The translations under genes were made by a program, and so were the position numbers. A stretch of 64,000 nt of DNA from Darksidea phi (lineage: Eukaryota; Ascomycota; Dothideomycetes; Pleosporales; Lentitheciaceae). Positions 1 to 12,057 of the stretch are shown here, piece after piece; positions within the stretch are counted from its first letter, which is position 1; each line of letters opens with the position of its first letter. Location: positions 28,864 to 92,863 of the forward strand of contig JASJFT010000184.1 of the NCBI GenBank assembly GCA_030770425.1, given 5' to 3'. The notes under the pieces are model-generated. The model was not told where the DNA came from. It saw only the letters and a list, made by a program, of their open reading frames with translations, and did no database searches.

Positions 1-1915
1 TCGCCAGTCTTGTCCCACTCTTCTGATCGCATCTCTCCGCCCTTTTTCCTAAAGAGCGTTTCAATGTCAACAGGCCTCTTCGTCTTTTCCGTTGAACTTG
101 TAATCCAAATCAAAGTCACGACGTCCAGCAGACCAAAGACGGTAGGTATGCTCTCGTTGTGCCACATATCCACATACAGCAGCTTCGAGTCTCCGAAGTC
201 AGCGTGGGCGAGCACGAGATTCCGTTGGTAGGTGTTCAGTTTGTCCAGCGTTTCCAATGGGCCACGGTGTTGTGCTTCTTGCTCCTGTAGGAGGCCGCGG
301 ATCTCTATTTCCGGCAAAGTGAGTTCTATGACGCCTAGAGAAGCGCCAAAGCCGGAGCTTAGACCAGGAAGCACGCTGGATATCCAGGCTTGGAGAAGAC
401 CATGAACATCTTTCGCTTTAGTACCGAGAGAGTTTTGGTTCGGTTCGTTGACATCGATGACCTCGCTCTCCTTGGGAGCTTCCTCCGATGGTTTCTGTTG
501 GCGTTGCTTACCCTTGTCCAGTAGGCCGGCATTTGCTTCTGTTTCGATGGATGGCCCAGATGTTTTCCCTCTTGGTTCAGAAAGCGTGTTAGTCGGCGGT
601 TGACTTCGGGATACATTTTCCTCGGCCAATGTCTGCACAGCTACATCAGCGGCCAGAGGGGTTGATGTGTTGGGACCTGCTTCCCTTCCCCCTTGCTCTA
701 CGCTGCTAGCAGGTGTTCTCTGCAGCAAGCTGGTCTGATTCCTCTTTATTCTCACCATCGGTACCCTCCTGGGCGGCCTCAGCATTTGATGTTGCGGACA
801 GGATGGCGATTGATTCAATCATACCTTCGCCGTCCTCAGCTCTTACATTGGCCAGTGGTACCTCTGCAGGCAGACTACTGGAAACCGGAGGCGGTGTATG
901 GTCCGGATTAGATGCTGGCAAGGCCGGCCGGTTTTGGGAAGCGGAATCGGTTGCTGCAGCCGCTGCTTGGGACGGTTGACTTTGCTCCGGGGTTGCTTCA
1001 TCCGATACGACTCGTCTCGCTCCTGTAGCGGCTTTCGCATGTTTCTCGCTGTCCTCATCCCCATTGTCATCGACATCATCTTCCAACTCTCTCCTACGCC
1101 CACCCTTCCAAAAGCTAATCTTTTGAAATAGTCTCTTGATCCTATTCTCCTTCTCTTCATCAGACTGATCATCCAAGCTCCTCACTTCCAGCGTTCCCGC
1201 CCTCTGCAACCTCACAATCGTGGCCTTCATCTCTGTCTTCTCCCGTTCATCCATCCGCCGGCCGGGGCTTTTTCTTTGCGCAATTGCTAAATTAGCCACC
1301 GTCACCATCAATAGGAGATTGTTCTTAGAGTCTCGAAGATCGTTGCGCAGCTCACGAAACTGGGGTTGCAAGAAAGGCCATTTGGCTTTTTCGAAGCGAG
1401 AGAGCTCAATCTTAGAGTTGGGTCGTGGTACGACTCCTTCGACTTGTTTAGTCGCTCGTTTAAGGTACTTATTAATCTGGCTGAAGATAGATCGGCAGTG
1501 GTGCACAGCCCAACAGATGTCGGAGAGCGCAGTGGAGTTGAAGATGGAGGTGTGGGTGCCATTGGGTCCGGGTTGAGGCGTTATGAGGTCCCCCAGTTGG
1601 CTTCTGTATTGCAGTCAACGTGAAGCGCGCCCACCAGTATCACACCAAAGGAGAGATGTAGGGATACATAGGGAGAAAGAATTATGCTCTTATGTACACC
1701 ATTGAGCAAGGTTGTAACCGAGAGATGATTTGGCAGGCATAAGAAGAAAGGACGACTCACAAGATCCCGCAGGTACTATTGATATCATTCGCAATACTCT
1801 CAGCCCTCTCGCTTGCAGTGCTGACTGTCTCTGCAAGCGCAACAAGCGAAGTGGATACCTTGGCTCCTACAGTCGCGATACCCACGACCGACCCTGCGAC
1901 GCTTAATGGATCCAT
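1..1915 (-). CDS. Fungal_N-type (STAND N-terminal domain) protein, 3' end beyond window
   Basis: The gene runs leftward from an ATG at 1913-1915 and is cut by the left edge, so its C-terminus is missing. Three exons join in phase: 1761-1915, 756-1603 and 697 to beyond position 1. The first exon begins MDPLSVAGSVVGIATVGAKV, the alanine/glycine-rich amphipathic start typical of the fungal STAND N-terminal domain (Fungal_N, PF17111) seen on many NLR-like and regulatory proteins. The middle is acidic and low in complexity, with a basic RRREL patch. The last exon is open to the edge and contains a WISSVLPGLSSGFGASLG stretch. Intron 2 (698-755) is only 58 nt; without it the frame stops at a TAG just inside the intron. 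No NACHT, ankyrin or WD repeats are visible in the part present. The family fits; the function is unknown. Confidence 0.7.
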
Positions 1916-2474
1916 CGTGGCCGCTTTGTGGGTCAAGCTATTTCATAGTGGATGCTGAAGCTAGCGCAATATGCGCTCAAGGCGTGTTGTCGATGACTTA
2001 TTACACCCGACTGTGTAGCCTAAAGGGCCTTGGCACGCTATTCTACATACATCCTTCCATAACTTAAGTGGACTCAGGTGCAGAGAAGGAAAGGTTGCTA
2101 CCTAACAGCAGCAGGATAGTAACGAGAACGAAAGAGAGAGGAGTGGGAAGAAGATGGGGGCTACGGAACACAGGAGGCCGCAGGAGTTCCCCGCAGACCC
2201 GCACCGCCTCCTTCCTCCGAGTACCCGCCATGATTTTCTCGTTGTCGCTGGTTTTCATAATCCCGTTTCCGGGTGCATGACTAAGCCCAGCTAGCGGGTA
2301 TCTGTTACCGACCGTACGAAAACCGGATATTTTCAAGGGGAATCCGCTTTTTGAGAAAAGCGAGAAAGCGATACCGATGTTAAGACGAGAACCGACATTC
2401 GATAGTTGTCAAAGAAGTGTCTTTATTATAGATTAAATTACTCAGGTTTTTTAACATGAAAATTTACTGTCATC
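1916..2474. other. Spacer between the Fungal_N gene and tRNA-Ala
   Basis: Holds the upstream region of the leftward gene and the 5' flank of the tRNA. Short open stretches exist on both strands at about 2064-2336; the minus one ends in a hydrophobic run, but nothing in it is recognisable and none is called as a gene. Confidence 0.5.
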
Positions 2475-2546
2475 GGGCGTGTAGCTCAGTGGTAGAGCGC
2501 CCGCTTTGCATGCGGGAGGTCTAGGGTTCGATCCCCTACCCGTCCA
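2475..2546 (+). tRNA. tRNA-Ala (anticodon TGC)
   Basis: A complete cloverleaf can be drawn. The D arm is GCTC/GAGC; the anticodon stem CCCGC/GCGGG encloses the loop TTTGCAT with anticodon TGC at 2507-2509; the T arm is TAGGG-TTCGATC-CCCTA, and the discriminator base is A. The G3:U70 wobble that marks alanine tRNAs is present in the acceptor stem. Position 6:67 is a T-C mismatch, which is unusual. There is no intron. A run of Ts from about 2553 fits a Pol III terminator. Confidence 0.95.
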
Positions 2547-2550
2547 CAGA

Positions 2551-2562
2551 ACTTTTTTTTTG
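2551..2562 (+). terminator. Pol III oligo-T terminator of tRNA-Ala
   Basis: A run of at least eight Ts begins a few bases after the tRNA 3' end, as expected for RNA polymerase III termination. Confidence 0.75.
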
Positions 2563-2713
2563 TCTTTTTATGCATGCCTGTTCAATTTTCGTGGTGAAAG
2601 AGACCTGACAGGGATCTTCATAAGCGAGGCGCTAAGGGCTTGCTGGTCAACGGGTGCGGCGCGCCACATGCTAGACACCGGATGGAGAACACCACAATTG
2701 CACCACGGCCACG

Positions 2714-3867
2714 ATGAGGATGCGCCACGCCTTCGTATGGCGTGCGACGGCCGTCTTCTTTTTGCTGGCTAGGGTCGCGCACGCCTCGCTTGGCGACAGG
2801 TTGCCAGAGTTCAAGCATTGTCTGGCGGTATGGAGCTGTCCCCAAACCCGAAGCTTGAAGCTAATCGTACAATTGCAGACATGTGAAGAAGCAAATTGCG
2901 GAGAAGATGCTACACCCATACGTACGCATTCTTTTCTTTTTTATTTCAAGCTCCCTCAATGCTGACAAGCTCCTAGCGATCCACCGCCGGCTCCTCCTCT
3001 GGGACTGCCCCGCCGAATGCGACTACACCTGCCAGCACATCATAACCGAACAACGCCTCGCCCGCGCGATACCCTACATGCAGCCCGTATACCAGTTCCA
3101 CGGCAAGTGGCCCTTCTACCGCTTCATGGGCATGCAAGAGCCCTTCAGCGTCATCTTCTCGCTCTTCAACTACCTCGCGCACGACTGGGGCATGACCCAG
3201 CTCCGCGAAAAGGTCCCGGCCTCATACCCGCTGCGCAAATACTACATCATGTTCGGCTACTTTGGGCTTGTGAGCTGGTTCTTCAGCATGGTCTTTCACA
3301 CGAGGGACTTCAACATTACGGAGAAGCTGGATTACTTTGCGGCGGGCGCAAGTGTGTTGTATGGGCTGTACTACACGCCGATACGACTGTTTAGGCTGGA
3401 CAGGAATGAACCAATGAAGCAGTCAGTGCTCAGGATATGGACCACAGTCTGCATACTATTGTATACGCTGCACGTCTTGTACCTGACGCTATGGTCGTGG
3501 AACTATACGTACAACATGGCTGCTAATGTCGCTGTCGGCGTGGTACATAACTTGCTGTGGAGCACCTTCAGCTATGTGCAGTACAGAAAGGTGGGACGGA
3601 TATGGGCAGTGTGGCCGGGTCTGATTGTTGCGTGGATCATTATGGTGATGAGCTTGGAACTGCTGGACTTTCCACCGTGGAAGGGCATGATTGATGCGCA
3701 TAGCCTGTGGCATCTGGGTACGGTTGGACCGACGATATGGTGGTACAAGTAAGTCTCCAAGTACCCTTCGCAGAAGCGTAGGGATAAAGAGGATGACACT
3801 GACGTTCGACAGTTTCCTTCTCAAAGACGCCCAAGAGGACCTAGCAGGTGCTAGACTCAAGCGATGA
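2714..3867 (+). CDS. PER1: Per1/PGAP3-like GPI-anchor remodelling protein
   Basis: Four exons (2714-2827, 2879-2921, 2977-3748, 3813-3867) give 327 aa in phase. The product belongs to the Per1-like family (yeast Per1, human PGAP3), ER/Golgi membrane phospholipase-A2-type enzymes that remove an acyl chain from GPI anchors. Visible hallmarks are an N-terminal signal peptide (FFLLARVAHA), a Cys-rich lumenal region (CLATCEEANC), the family signature LLLWDCPAECDYTCQHIIT, then VYQFHGKWPF and several hydrophobic helices. The conserved histidines in VFHTRD and in DAHSLWHLGT match catalytic-type positions of this CREST-superfamily fold. The C-terminus DAQEDLAGARLKR is also typical. The start is the first ATG that gives the signal peptide. 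The assignment is secure; substrates are inferred from the family. Confidence 0.93.
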
Positions 3868-4410
3868 TGAAGAAGTGGTGTATAGGAGACCTTTTTGCTG
3901 TACTGTTACCAATATAGTTGTAGGGTAAAACAGAAACAAGTTAAAAGTATATAGGAAACCTAAGGGCGAAGCAAGTCTCTGAGCACGTAGAAATTAATTC
4001 TTATATTTCTGATAATAAAATGAAGCAAGCCTCCACTATTACTTGTTATGTACATGGTATCGGCGTAACTCAATACTAATCTATACATGGAGGTGTAATA
4101 GAACAAGAGTTGAACATGTGCGAGGGACGCTGATACACTTTGAGGCGATTGTGCTTAAAGCAAGCAAGTTCCTAATAGATATATAGAGCACTGGGAGGAT
4201 TAAAACTGGTTTGTCAGTTGTGTAATTCAGCCATACTCACCCCAAGAAACCGACTTTTATTTGAATCAGTGTGATGCATCCGAGATCGTTGGTGATTGGG
4301 TAGACCATCGCTGATTGGCTAACGCGTTTCTGCCGAAGATTCACCGACTCCGAAAAGTTCAGCATCTGAGAAGTTGTCTGCAGCAGCGCTCCATCTTCAT
4401 CTCCACTCCA
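3868..4410. other. Spacer between PER1 and the mL50-like gene
   Basis: AT-richer spacer with the PER1 3' end and the promoter of the next gene. No coding potential is recognised. Confidence 0.5.
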
Positions 4411-6562
4411 ATGCGCCGAATACCTCGCCCGCAACGGGCAATTGACCCTTCGCTACCTCTACCGTCTATCTTGCGCCATCAAATACCTCCTCGATCGTGC
4501 CTACGCGTCGCTTCGCCCTACTCCCATCTCCGCACCACCTCCGCGTCCTTCTCCACTACTCCTACCTTCTCCTTCCTCCTTGACGGCAGACAAGACAAGA
4601 AGAAGCATCAACAATCCATACGTAGATGGCAGAAGCGGTTGCTCGGTGACTCGGAACCTATTGGCTCGCATGTTGATCCGTACGATCCCACCTCGCCGGT
4701 CCGGATAGCTCCTGAGGAGCAGGGGGAGGAAGTCGAAATTCTGGAGGATGCACAATCATTGGAATCACTAGACTTAGGGCCAGTGTATAAAGAGGCACAT
4801 AATTGGGATCGATTGAGGCACGTGGGCGGCGAGGAATGGATACAGCAGTTGGAAGAGTGCAAGCTTGCCAAGGAGTATGAGAAACTTACGATGCGGACGT
4901 ACACGCCCTTGGATTTGAAAATGGCGGATCAGATCGAGGACTTGACTGGCTCGATGTATACCCTGCGTGATGAGAATCTTATGATGGCGACGGCTTTCCA
5001 TGAATTCACTGGCAAGCCCTACACCGACTGGAGGTAAGCTTCTTGTTTTCGAGCGGCTTTACAACCAGCTAACGCTTGTAGTTTCGGCCGGCGGACACGC
5101 GTTCGCAATCCTGATGCTCTTCGAAAGAACTTCCACCGAGCTGTGGTAGAGATATACGCTCTGAAGCAGGCTGGGAAGAACCTGGACATCTCAAGACTTC
5201 CCAACCGGGGAATATACGATGCCCCAGGATGGATCAAGGATGTGAAGCTACAGAAGTTGGATAACAGCGAGTTCGTGCTTGCTCTCCCAGGGAAGCAGAG
5301 CTTGGAAACACTCCTGGAGAAGATGCAGAGCGTTCCAGAATGGGTCACGGAGCAGCAGCAGCAAGACCTCGAAGAAGAATTCCTGGCCGAGCAAGAAGAG
5401 GAGCTGGTGGTGGAGCAGCCTGAGCCGCCAGTGATGGATCCCGAGACCCCCGCCTACCGAAGAGCTGCGTTGGTGAAGCAAGACGCGGAGAAGAGATTTG
5501 ATTTCATGTCGAACAGGCCGGTGCCGCGGACGCCGCCTGTGGAACCGGTTGCTGAGCCCGTACAGACGACCGAGGAGACGGGGGTTGTGGAAAAAATCAC
5601 GCCGGCCGCTGAGCCTGTGAAGACGGCCAAGGAGACCGTACACATGGCGGGGAAGGCAGAGCCAGAGCCAGCTTCATCCTCGCAAACGCCAAGCGTCGTA
5701 GCTCCCTCGTCAGCCACCACTGAGATGCTCGAGTCTTCCACTCTAGCAAGCGAGCAGACCGTTGCTGCTCTACGGGAAGCAGTGCGTCACAGCGTCACCG
5801 CCTTCTCCAGCAAATCTGTTGAACGTATCACACCTGCCGAAGTCGAAGCAAAGTGGCGGCATGTCCCACTGACGGAGCTGGATATCAAGTTTGCGGTAAG
5901 CATCCTGCAGCACGCTTCGTTGTTATGAGGCTAACTGTTTGCAGCTCACGAAACGCTTGACTCAGCTCACTGGCCTCTACATATCCGACCCGAACCTCAC
6001 CTCCGCCAATACCCTGGGCGACTTATACCACCACTTTTGCGTCGCCGCGAAACCGGAGCTGGCGAAAGTGCATAAGTTTATTCAAGTTGAGGGAGGCAAG
6101 GAAAATCACAAGGCGAATCAGTTGGCTCGGTCGCAAGACGCCCGGACCAGACCAGAAAAGTCACGCCCGCACGTCGGTGAGCTCCTCAAACTCGGAAACG
6201 TCCAAGTTCACAGCAAGAGGCCCACCGCCAAGGATGAACGCAAGAAAACCGGTTTGCACAAGGCAATCCGCCGAGAACTTAAGAAACGCGATCTCTTAGA
6301 CCACAAGGCTCTCTCGCGCAAACAGAAATTAGAGCAGATGCACGAGGCGCGGTTGAGAAGCAGGGAGACCAACATGATTGAGGGTACGAGAGTTGCGCCT
6401 CAGTTTGGCACTGTGGTTGCGCGTGGGGCGGCGCATTTGCTGAAGGAGAGGACAGAGAGGAAGAGGAAGGAGCTGGTGGATTCAAAGCTTGCGCCTAATG
6501 TAGGTGTCGTGGATCAGCTTGTGAGGGCGCGAAACCTTGCGCCGGCGACGCGTGTAGTGTAG
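4411..6562 (+). CDS. Probable mitochondrial large-subunit ribosomal protein mL50
   Basis: Three exons (4411-5033, 5082-5895, 5945-6562) give 684 aa in phase. The start is the ATG at 4411 (MRRIPRPQ); the frame opens earlier, but only with non-ATG codons. The first 50 or so residues are rich in Arg and Ser with almost no acidic residues, as in a mitochondrial presequence. After an acidic middle, the segment reading WRHVPLTELDIKF and KRLTQLTGLYI with DLYHHF resembles the ribosomal L50 family core (PF10501) used by mL50 of the mitoribosome. The C-terminal ~180 residues are very basic (KKTGLHKAIRRELKKRD), fitting rRNA contact. The protein is much longer than human L50, as expected for fungal homologues. 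The mitoribosomal role is well supported; the exact subunit name is less sure. Confidence 0.65.
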
Positions 6563-7083
6563 AGATATATGATGAATCGGTCAGGAAGAGGAGCTGTGGT
6601 CATGTATGATATGTAAGTTTCCGGGATGTACATGTACATTTAAAGGTCAGCATAGTTCTAAACAAAAGAATGCGTGGCCTGTACATAGGCACGGTTGTAG
6701 GTGTCTTTGCATCCACTACGTTTTAAAATCCCTCACTTGCCGTCTGTGCCACATACCTATCCCAGCAGAGTTCTCAAGATGACCAAACTGCCATAATCCA
6801 ACATCTGCACGTGTTTCGTCTGTGACGAGATGGAGCAGGAGTATAAAAGCATGGCATAGGGAGTGATAGAAGTAGTACGTCATAAAAGGGTCCCAAGTGG
6901 ACATGAGATGAATAAATAGGATACGTCGCATAGAACTGGCGCACCTAGCTAAACTAAAGTACTTCTAACTTACCACCCACGAACTCTTCTTCTTCACACA
7001 TATCCCAAAACCGTGCCTCCGGTCCTCTCCCCCGCCAGGCACCGCCCCCTACCCGTACCAGTACCCGTACTAGCTAGCACACC
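6563..7083. other. Convergent spacer
   Basis: 3' flanks of the mL50-like gene (+) and the DUF7704 gene (-). AT-rich, no gene recognised. Confidence 0.5.
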
Positions 7084-7629
7084 TCACCGTCTTGCCACAC
7101 GGCCAAACAGCCCAAGCAGCGTAGCAACCCGATTGAGATGCAAAAACGCGCTGACGCCAATATTCCCCCACATCATGGCATTATACGCACCAAAGTCCCA
7201 GAAGACGTCCGGCCCCATGACCCTGTAACTCGCGTAGATATGGCCCAGATCGGCCACGGCGATGATACCGAGGTACCACTTTGTGACGCGGGCTTCGCGC
7301 GTGATGGCGGTGCAGAGGACGGCGAGGGCGGCCAGCACGAGGAAGATGTTGCCTAGGGTGTGGGAGAGGATGAGGGCGCCGCTTGGGATTGGGGCGAGGG
7401 TTGTGCTGGTGGAATGGGGGAGTTGGTCGAGGACGAAGGCCGTGGGGCTGGTTTGGGTGGCGTGGAAGCCGCTTATGCTGTTGGTTGGGGGGATTTGGTT
7501 AGTTTGTGGGTTGGTTGATTGGGGTGGGTGGATGGATGGGATGGAAGGAAGGAAGGATTACAGTGCGAGGGGCTCGAGGTAGGTGAATATGAGGGCGGGC
7601 CAGGTGGGGAGGGTTGTTCCGAGGGCCAT
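7084..7629 (-). CDS. DUF7704 family small membrane protein
   Basis: Two exons (7562-7629 and 7084-7477) give 153 aa in phase, starting at the ATG 7627-7629 (MALGTTLPTWPALIF). The order of motifs is that of the fungal DUF7704 family: an N-terminal TYLEPLAL helix, a loop carrying the FVLDQLP motif, then hydrophobic helices including AVADLGHIY and a C-terminal segment with YNAMMWGNIG. Three to four transmembrane helices are predicted by eye. The biochemical role of the family is unknown. It converges on the mL50-like gene, with about 520 bp between their ends. The 84-nt intron is pyrimidine- and purine-biased but has standard borders. Confidence 0.8.
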
Positions 7630-8108
7630 GGTGTTTGTTGGTGCTGGGTTGAGTTTTTCTTCGTTTGTATGTTTAGCTTGTTTGCGTTTTGCGTATGGTG
7701 TTTAATGGGTTGATAGAAGTTGGAGATGGATTTTCGCGGAGTATCTATCGGCTCATGTTGTTGTTGTTGTCGTTGCGGCGAAGTCGGCGTGTTGGTGCTT
7801 ACATCTCCCGCTCGGAACCTTTTCCGATGCTTTTCCCCCTTACTGGGCAAACCGCGGGAATTGTTGGTCCCTTATGGCTTACATAACGCTATAAGGGCGA
7901 TCTTGGAATTCAACTGGAAAGAGCAATATACCTGTCTATCGGGCAGTAAGATTAGGATTTAGTCACTACGTGCATCGACATTCTATAGCTACATCTATGT
8001 AGTATATCGCGATATATGTCGTACGAGTGACTCTGAGACCAATACACTAATGCTAATGAAAAATGCACATGAACTCAATCGGCATAATAGCGTCCAAAAG
8101 ACTAGACT
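7630..8108. other. Spacer with short simple repeats
   Basis: Contains GTT-type short repeats at about 7758-7770 (upstream region of the DUF7704 gene) and AT-rich sequence before the end of the HET gene. No gene seen. Confidence 0.5.
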
Positions 8109-10055
8109 CTACACAAGCTTGATTTCGGTGCGGACAGCATCGGACGTGAGCGCCTCCCCCTGCATAAAGCCATGAATATACGCCCCTCCTATGAGGCGAT
8201 ATTCATTGCGCGAACCAGCTTCTCGTAAGATGAGCGGCACTCGGGAGCCGGGCACGATCCAAACAGCATCACCCTCTCTAACCGATGTTGTTGCGAGGCC
8301 GAGATAGTTGGCGCTAGTCCGTAGGAGCCTGATTTGGGAAGAGTGGTGGAGGATGGCATCGTAAGTATCTGCGTCTGGAGGTTCACTGTTACCTATATTC
8401 ATATTTGCGGAGTGAGACAATGAATTGGTCGCTAGCTCCATGTCTCGTTCTTCCACATTGGATGGTGGGATTCCTATCACGTCTGAGGCGACAAGGCAGT
8501 CAAGCCCTTCTAAAAAACGCTTCTTTTTCATAGAGGGCGGTTCGTCCGTCCAGCGCTGCACAATCCGCGCTATCCAGTCGCAGAATGCAAGTCTGTATTC
8601 CTCTGCAGCCGGGTGCCGTGCCGGGTCAGGAATGCGGGCAGCTGTGTCCGTAATGAGCGTTCGCCAGAACACTTCGCTCCTTGACTGTCCGTTGTGGTAT
8701 ACGAGTGGAAGAGCAAACAGGATGGAAACCCAATCGGGAAAGTACTCAGGCTGCCTGTGAATGAGCGCCTCTTGCTTGGATTCGCCGACTTGGACGACCC
8801 GGTCAAATCGCAACCCGTGAAGGGCTAATGACATGTTTGATTCGTCAATATTCAAACTCCTTGGTAAGTTTCCTGCAGCTGCGAACCTCTTATACCCGAC
8901 TATTCCGAGGCCCAGGGGCCTTGCACAGGACCAATCCGGAACCCAGGATGGGAGACCTTCAATCCGGTGGAAGTCTTGTCCCTCGGAATGAGCAAGAAGT
9001 AGTAGATCGTCTGTGTCTTCCAAAACCTGAATCGCAGTGGAAATGTAGGTATCGACAACCGAGCGGTCGCCGTAGATAGGTCGTAGACGCGGCTTTCGCT
9101 CAGTGTCGACCGCCCCAAGCCCAAGCAGAGCATACACCTTGTCCCTAGGGTCGGAACACTCGAACCGTCGTGCCCAAACGAGAGCGTAGAGTAGAGCGTA
9201 ACGCCCCGCTCGCTCACGCTTGCCATTCGTTTTGAGATACAGTGGCAGGGCATGATTTGAGTACTTTGGATCTTTTGGGTCATGCACTCCCGCGTTAAAG
9301 AACCGTGTCCAGGGAGTGACGGTCGAAAAGAGCGACGCTTGAACAATGTGGTCCCAGTCAAGGGTATGGCCGCCACACTTGGCTATCACTTTCTTAGCTA
9401 GTGCCACCTCTTGAATGATCCAAGCTCGCTTGAAGTAGGTGCGCCGCCAAAACTGTCTCAGCGATTTCCAGACGCGATCCTCAGCAAGACCGCCTAGAAT
9501 ACTTTCAAAAGCTTCGGAGCCTCTTTCCTTGGGCATGATCTGCTTACGACAGCTGGGGCAGAGACTTCCAAAAGCTTTGATAAGCGAGAAGGCGTCCTCG
9601 GTATAGGCATCTTCCTCGCCTAGCCACGCAACGACCATGGTGGCCGAGCGGTAGATTGACGCCATAAAGCTCACCTGGCTGCTCCTCTCGGTGAGATCTT
9701 GCTGGTTAATACATATAGCATCTATCCATAACCTCTGCGAATTAAGCTCGGGTTCACGGCGCGCCCTCCAAAGAAAGTCATACAAGTTCCAGGGGAGCTG
9801 GAAAACTTCCCCATTGCACCTAATAGCGCGGACTGGGATGCTTGTAACCACTGCTGCACCGGCGGTTTCGGTTGTAGGAGGTCCCCACGTGTACGAGAGG
9901 GCGACATAGCTGGGGCTGTCTTTCAGATTGACAGTTTCGAGCTCGCATTCAATTTCTTCGCTTCCTGCTGCTTCCGCTGAGACTTTCAGCAGCCTGATCT
10001 GGCCTTTAGCGCTTAGCCTTGAGGGAAAGCAGGAGTTGCTGTGCAAACTGGACAT
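8109..10055 (-). CDS. HET-domain (heterokaryon incompatibility) protein
   Basis: A single open frame of 648 aa from the ATG at 10053-10055 (MSSLHSNSCF). The frame extends 17 codons further upstream but has no ATG there. The N-terminal half is a HET domain (PF06985): the first block reads YVALSYTWG, the second LWIDAICINQQD, and the third is the FKRAWIIQEVALAK-type block followed by the DPRDKVYALLGL motif. The C-terminal part is the usual variable fungal tail, with VWIVPGSRVPLILR and GGAYIHGFMQGE near the end. HET domains trigger regulated cell death on non-self recognition; in many genomes they are numerous and lineage-specific. No STAND, ankyrin or prion-motif partner lies beside it. Domain call is secure; allele-recognition function is not shown. 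Confidence 0.92.
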   Translation of the reverse strand: MSSLHSNSCFPSRLSAKGQIRLLKVSAEAAGSEEIECELETVNLKDSPSYVALSYTWGPPTTETAGAAVVTSIPVRAIRCNGEVFQLPWNLYDFLWRARREPELNSQRLWIDAICINQQDLTERSSQVSFMASIYRSATMVVAWLGEEDAYTEDAFSLIKAFGSLCPSCRKQIMPKERGSEAFESILGGLAEDRVWKSLRQFWRRTYFKRAWIIQEVALAKKVIAKCGGHTLDWDHIVQASLFSTVTPWTRFFNAGVHDPKDPKYSNHALPLYLKTNGKRERAGRYALLYALVWARRFECSDPRDKVYALLGLGAVDTERKPRLRPIYGDRSVVDTYISTAIQVLEDTDDLLLLAHSEGQDFHRIEGLPSWVPDWSCARPLGLGIVGYKRFAAAGNLPRSLNIDESNMSLALHGLRFDRVVQVGESKQEALIHRQPEYFPDWVSILFALPLVYHNGQSRSEVFWRTLITDTAARIPDPARHPAAEEYRLAFCDWIARIVQRWTDEPPSMKKKRFLEGLDCLVASDVIGIPPSNVEERDMELATNSLSHSANMNIGNSEPPDADTYDAILHHSSQIRLLRTSANYLGLATTSVREGDAVWIVPGSRVPLILREAGSRNEYRLIGGAYIHGFMQGEALTSDAVRTEIKLV

Positions 10056-12057
10056 TGTCGGCTCTAGGCACTGATGTTGGAGGTAACGGGCACTGCTGTC
10101 TTCCAAGGCACCGTTCTCCTCCCATATCCCTAATTTGACTGCTGTAGGTAGCGACGGCTTCCGGAGCGATTGGTGATTTGCAGTTATTGCGTTTAGTATT
10201 AGGTTCTGTGAACCCTCTTGTTTCTAGTGCGGAGACACTAGGACCAGGCTATGTATGACAGGCAGCGAGGCACCCCGCCAAGCCTAGGCCTATCTAGGCT
10301 AGGCTAGCCTTGCGCAGCTTCTCTATCCACCATATTCTACAGTAATTGTACCCTCAATATGAAACCGGCCCGTCGACCATGAGCGGTTCATCTTCAACCC
10401 CAACGTCGTAATGTTTCCCCTTTCGTCTCTTCATCGCGAATTTAGATGTGTGTAATTCGTCCTCAAGCTCTATATATGTTTCTGCTCCTGTTGTGCACAA
10501 CAGCTGCGGTTTGAGTACGATGCTCTTCACGTGATTGGTGGATGTACTCAAAGGTAGTTACGACGAAGAAAGAGTTCTACGAGCTGAGGTTGGCTGAATG
10601 GAAAGTTCAATGCGACGGGAAGAAAGTATGCATGCCCAACGAAAGACGGATAACGCGTGTCTCTTGGCTTGGCCTGCCATAACCTTGTCATATCGGACAG
10701 ACGCGCTACGAGAGACTTTGTAACAGCTGCGGGGTAGGAACAGCGTCCGACTTCAGTTGTTGGTAAACTATCTTTCCGTGTCATCAACGTACCGTTCTGT
10801 GGCGCGCCTTATAAGGTTTTAATAGGAATAAAGGTCAGAGAGCGGAGCCGGTCGAGTAAGGAGGCCTGTACGTGCGAATAGATGAATCAGCCCAGCGCCA
10901 CAGCCGCTCGCTTCGTGGGATGGGAGCTGAGGAGAGACGAGCCGATGTCTGTTTCGTCATGGGTGGAATTAAGCACGGGGTTTGGCGTTGGTGGAGAAGA
11001 GGGGGAATTTCCGTGTTCCTGCCTCAGGGAGAGGAATTAATTAACTGCTGAATGATGTCAGATGCCCTGCTCGCTTTGGCAATTCGCTCACCGAGACGAT
11101 GACAAAACACGCAGATCGGACCACCAGTCTCGCGAAGAGCCAAGGCGCGCGCAGCGTACACATGAGAACAGGGCCCCCGAAGAGGCTTCGGGGTTCGCTT
11201 GCTGAGGCTGGCGGCGGCATGCACGTGAGCGCAGAGGCAGAGGATCGTCAGCAACGGCGCGTGGTTTGTTTACCACAGACCAATGCGCGAGCCTTTCGCG
11301 AGGGCGCCGCGTGCGTGGGCCGAACCAGCCAGTGGGATGCATCGGTGGCGCAGGGCCGTAAAGGTGGTGCGGATCCGGCAGCAAATTTGAGGATCCGGAG
11401 GAAGATCGTCATCTTTCCATCCCGCGGCGGCGGGAGCACCAGGCCAGCTGCTTCGCGTTGGCCGCCCGTTTCTGATTTCCACAGGGCGAATTTGCTACGC
11501 TGGGCGTGGATGGCTTGACTCGTTCTCCGGAATAAGAAACAAACTGCCCGCTCACGCAGCGCAGTAGTGTGCAAAGCCGGGGTCGCAAGCGGCGCGTCTC
11601 GAAGCCGTGGAAGCGCAATAGCCGGCATACTATGCGGGCTGCCGCAGATGCCGTTTCGACAGATGAGCACTGCATGCGTTCACGAGCGCCAGGTCCGGGC
11701 TGGAAGGGGCAAGAGCATTACTCGATAGGGGCACGAGAGGTAAGATGGGCCGGGCTGAGATGAGCGTGGCCGGCCGTGGTTGTGTGGTGAGGGGTGAGGG
11801 GAGGGGAGGCACACAGAGAATGGTGGATTTGGCTGAGCATGCAGGAGCGGGTTCTCGCGATGGCCAAGGGGGAAAGTGGCACGGAGCGTCGGGGCGACAG
11901 GCGCAGGGCCAATGAGAGCAGGGATGGGGGCCCATGACTCCGGTTCGTGGATGATTCGCTCGCTTGTCATAGCCGCAGAGGGCATGGCGTCAGGAACGAG
12001 ATGCGGGCGCTGCTGCCGGCCAGGACGGACGCCCGTCTCCGCGTTTGCATGGCCGCG

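Noticed and set aside
2064..2336. Small minus-strand protein with a C-terminal hydrophobic segment
   Set aside because: Too short to judge, overlaps an equal-quality open stretch on the other strand, and has no known relative that I can recall.
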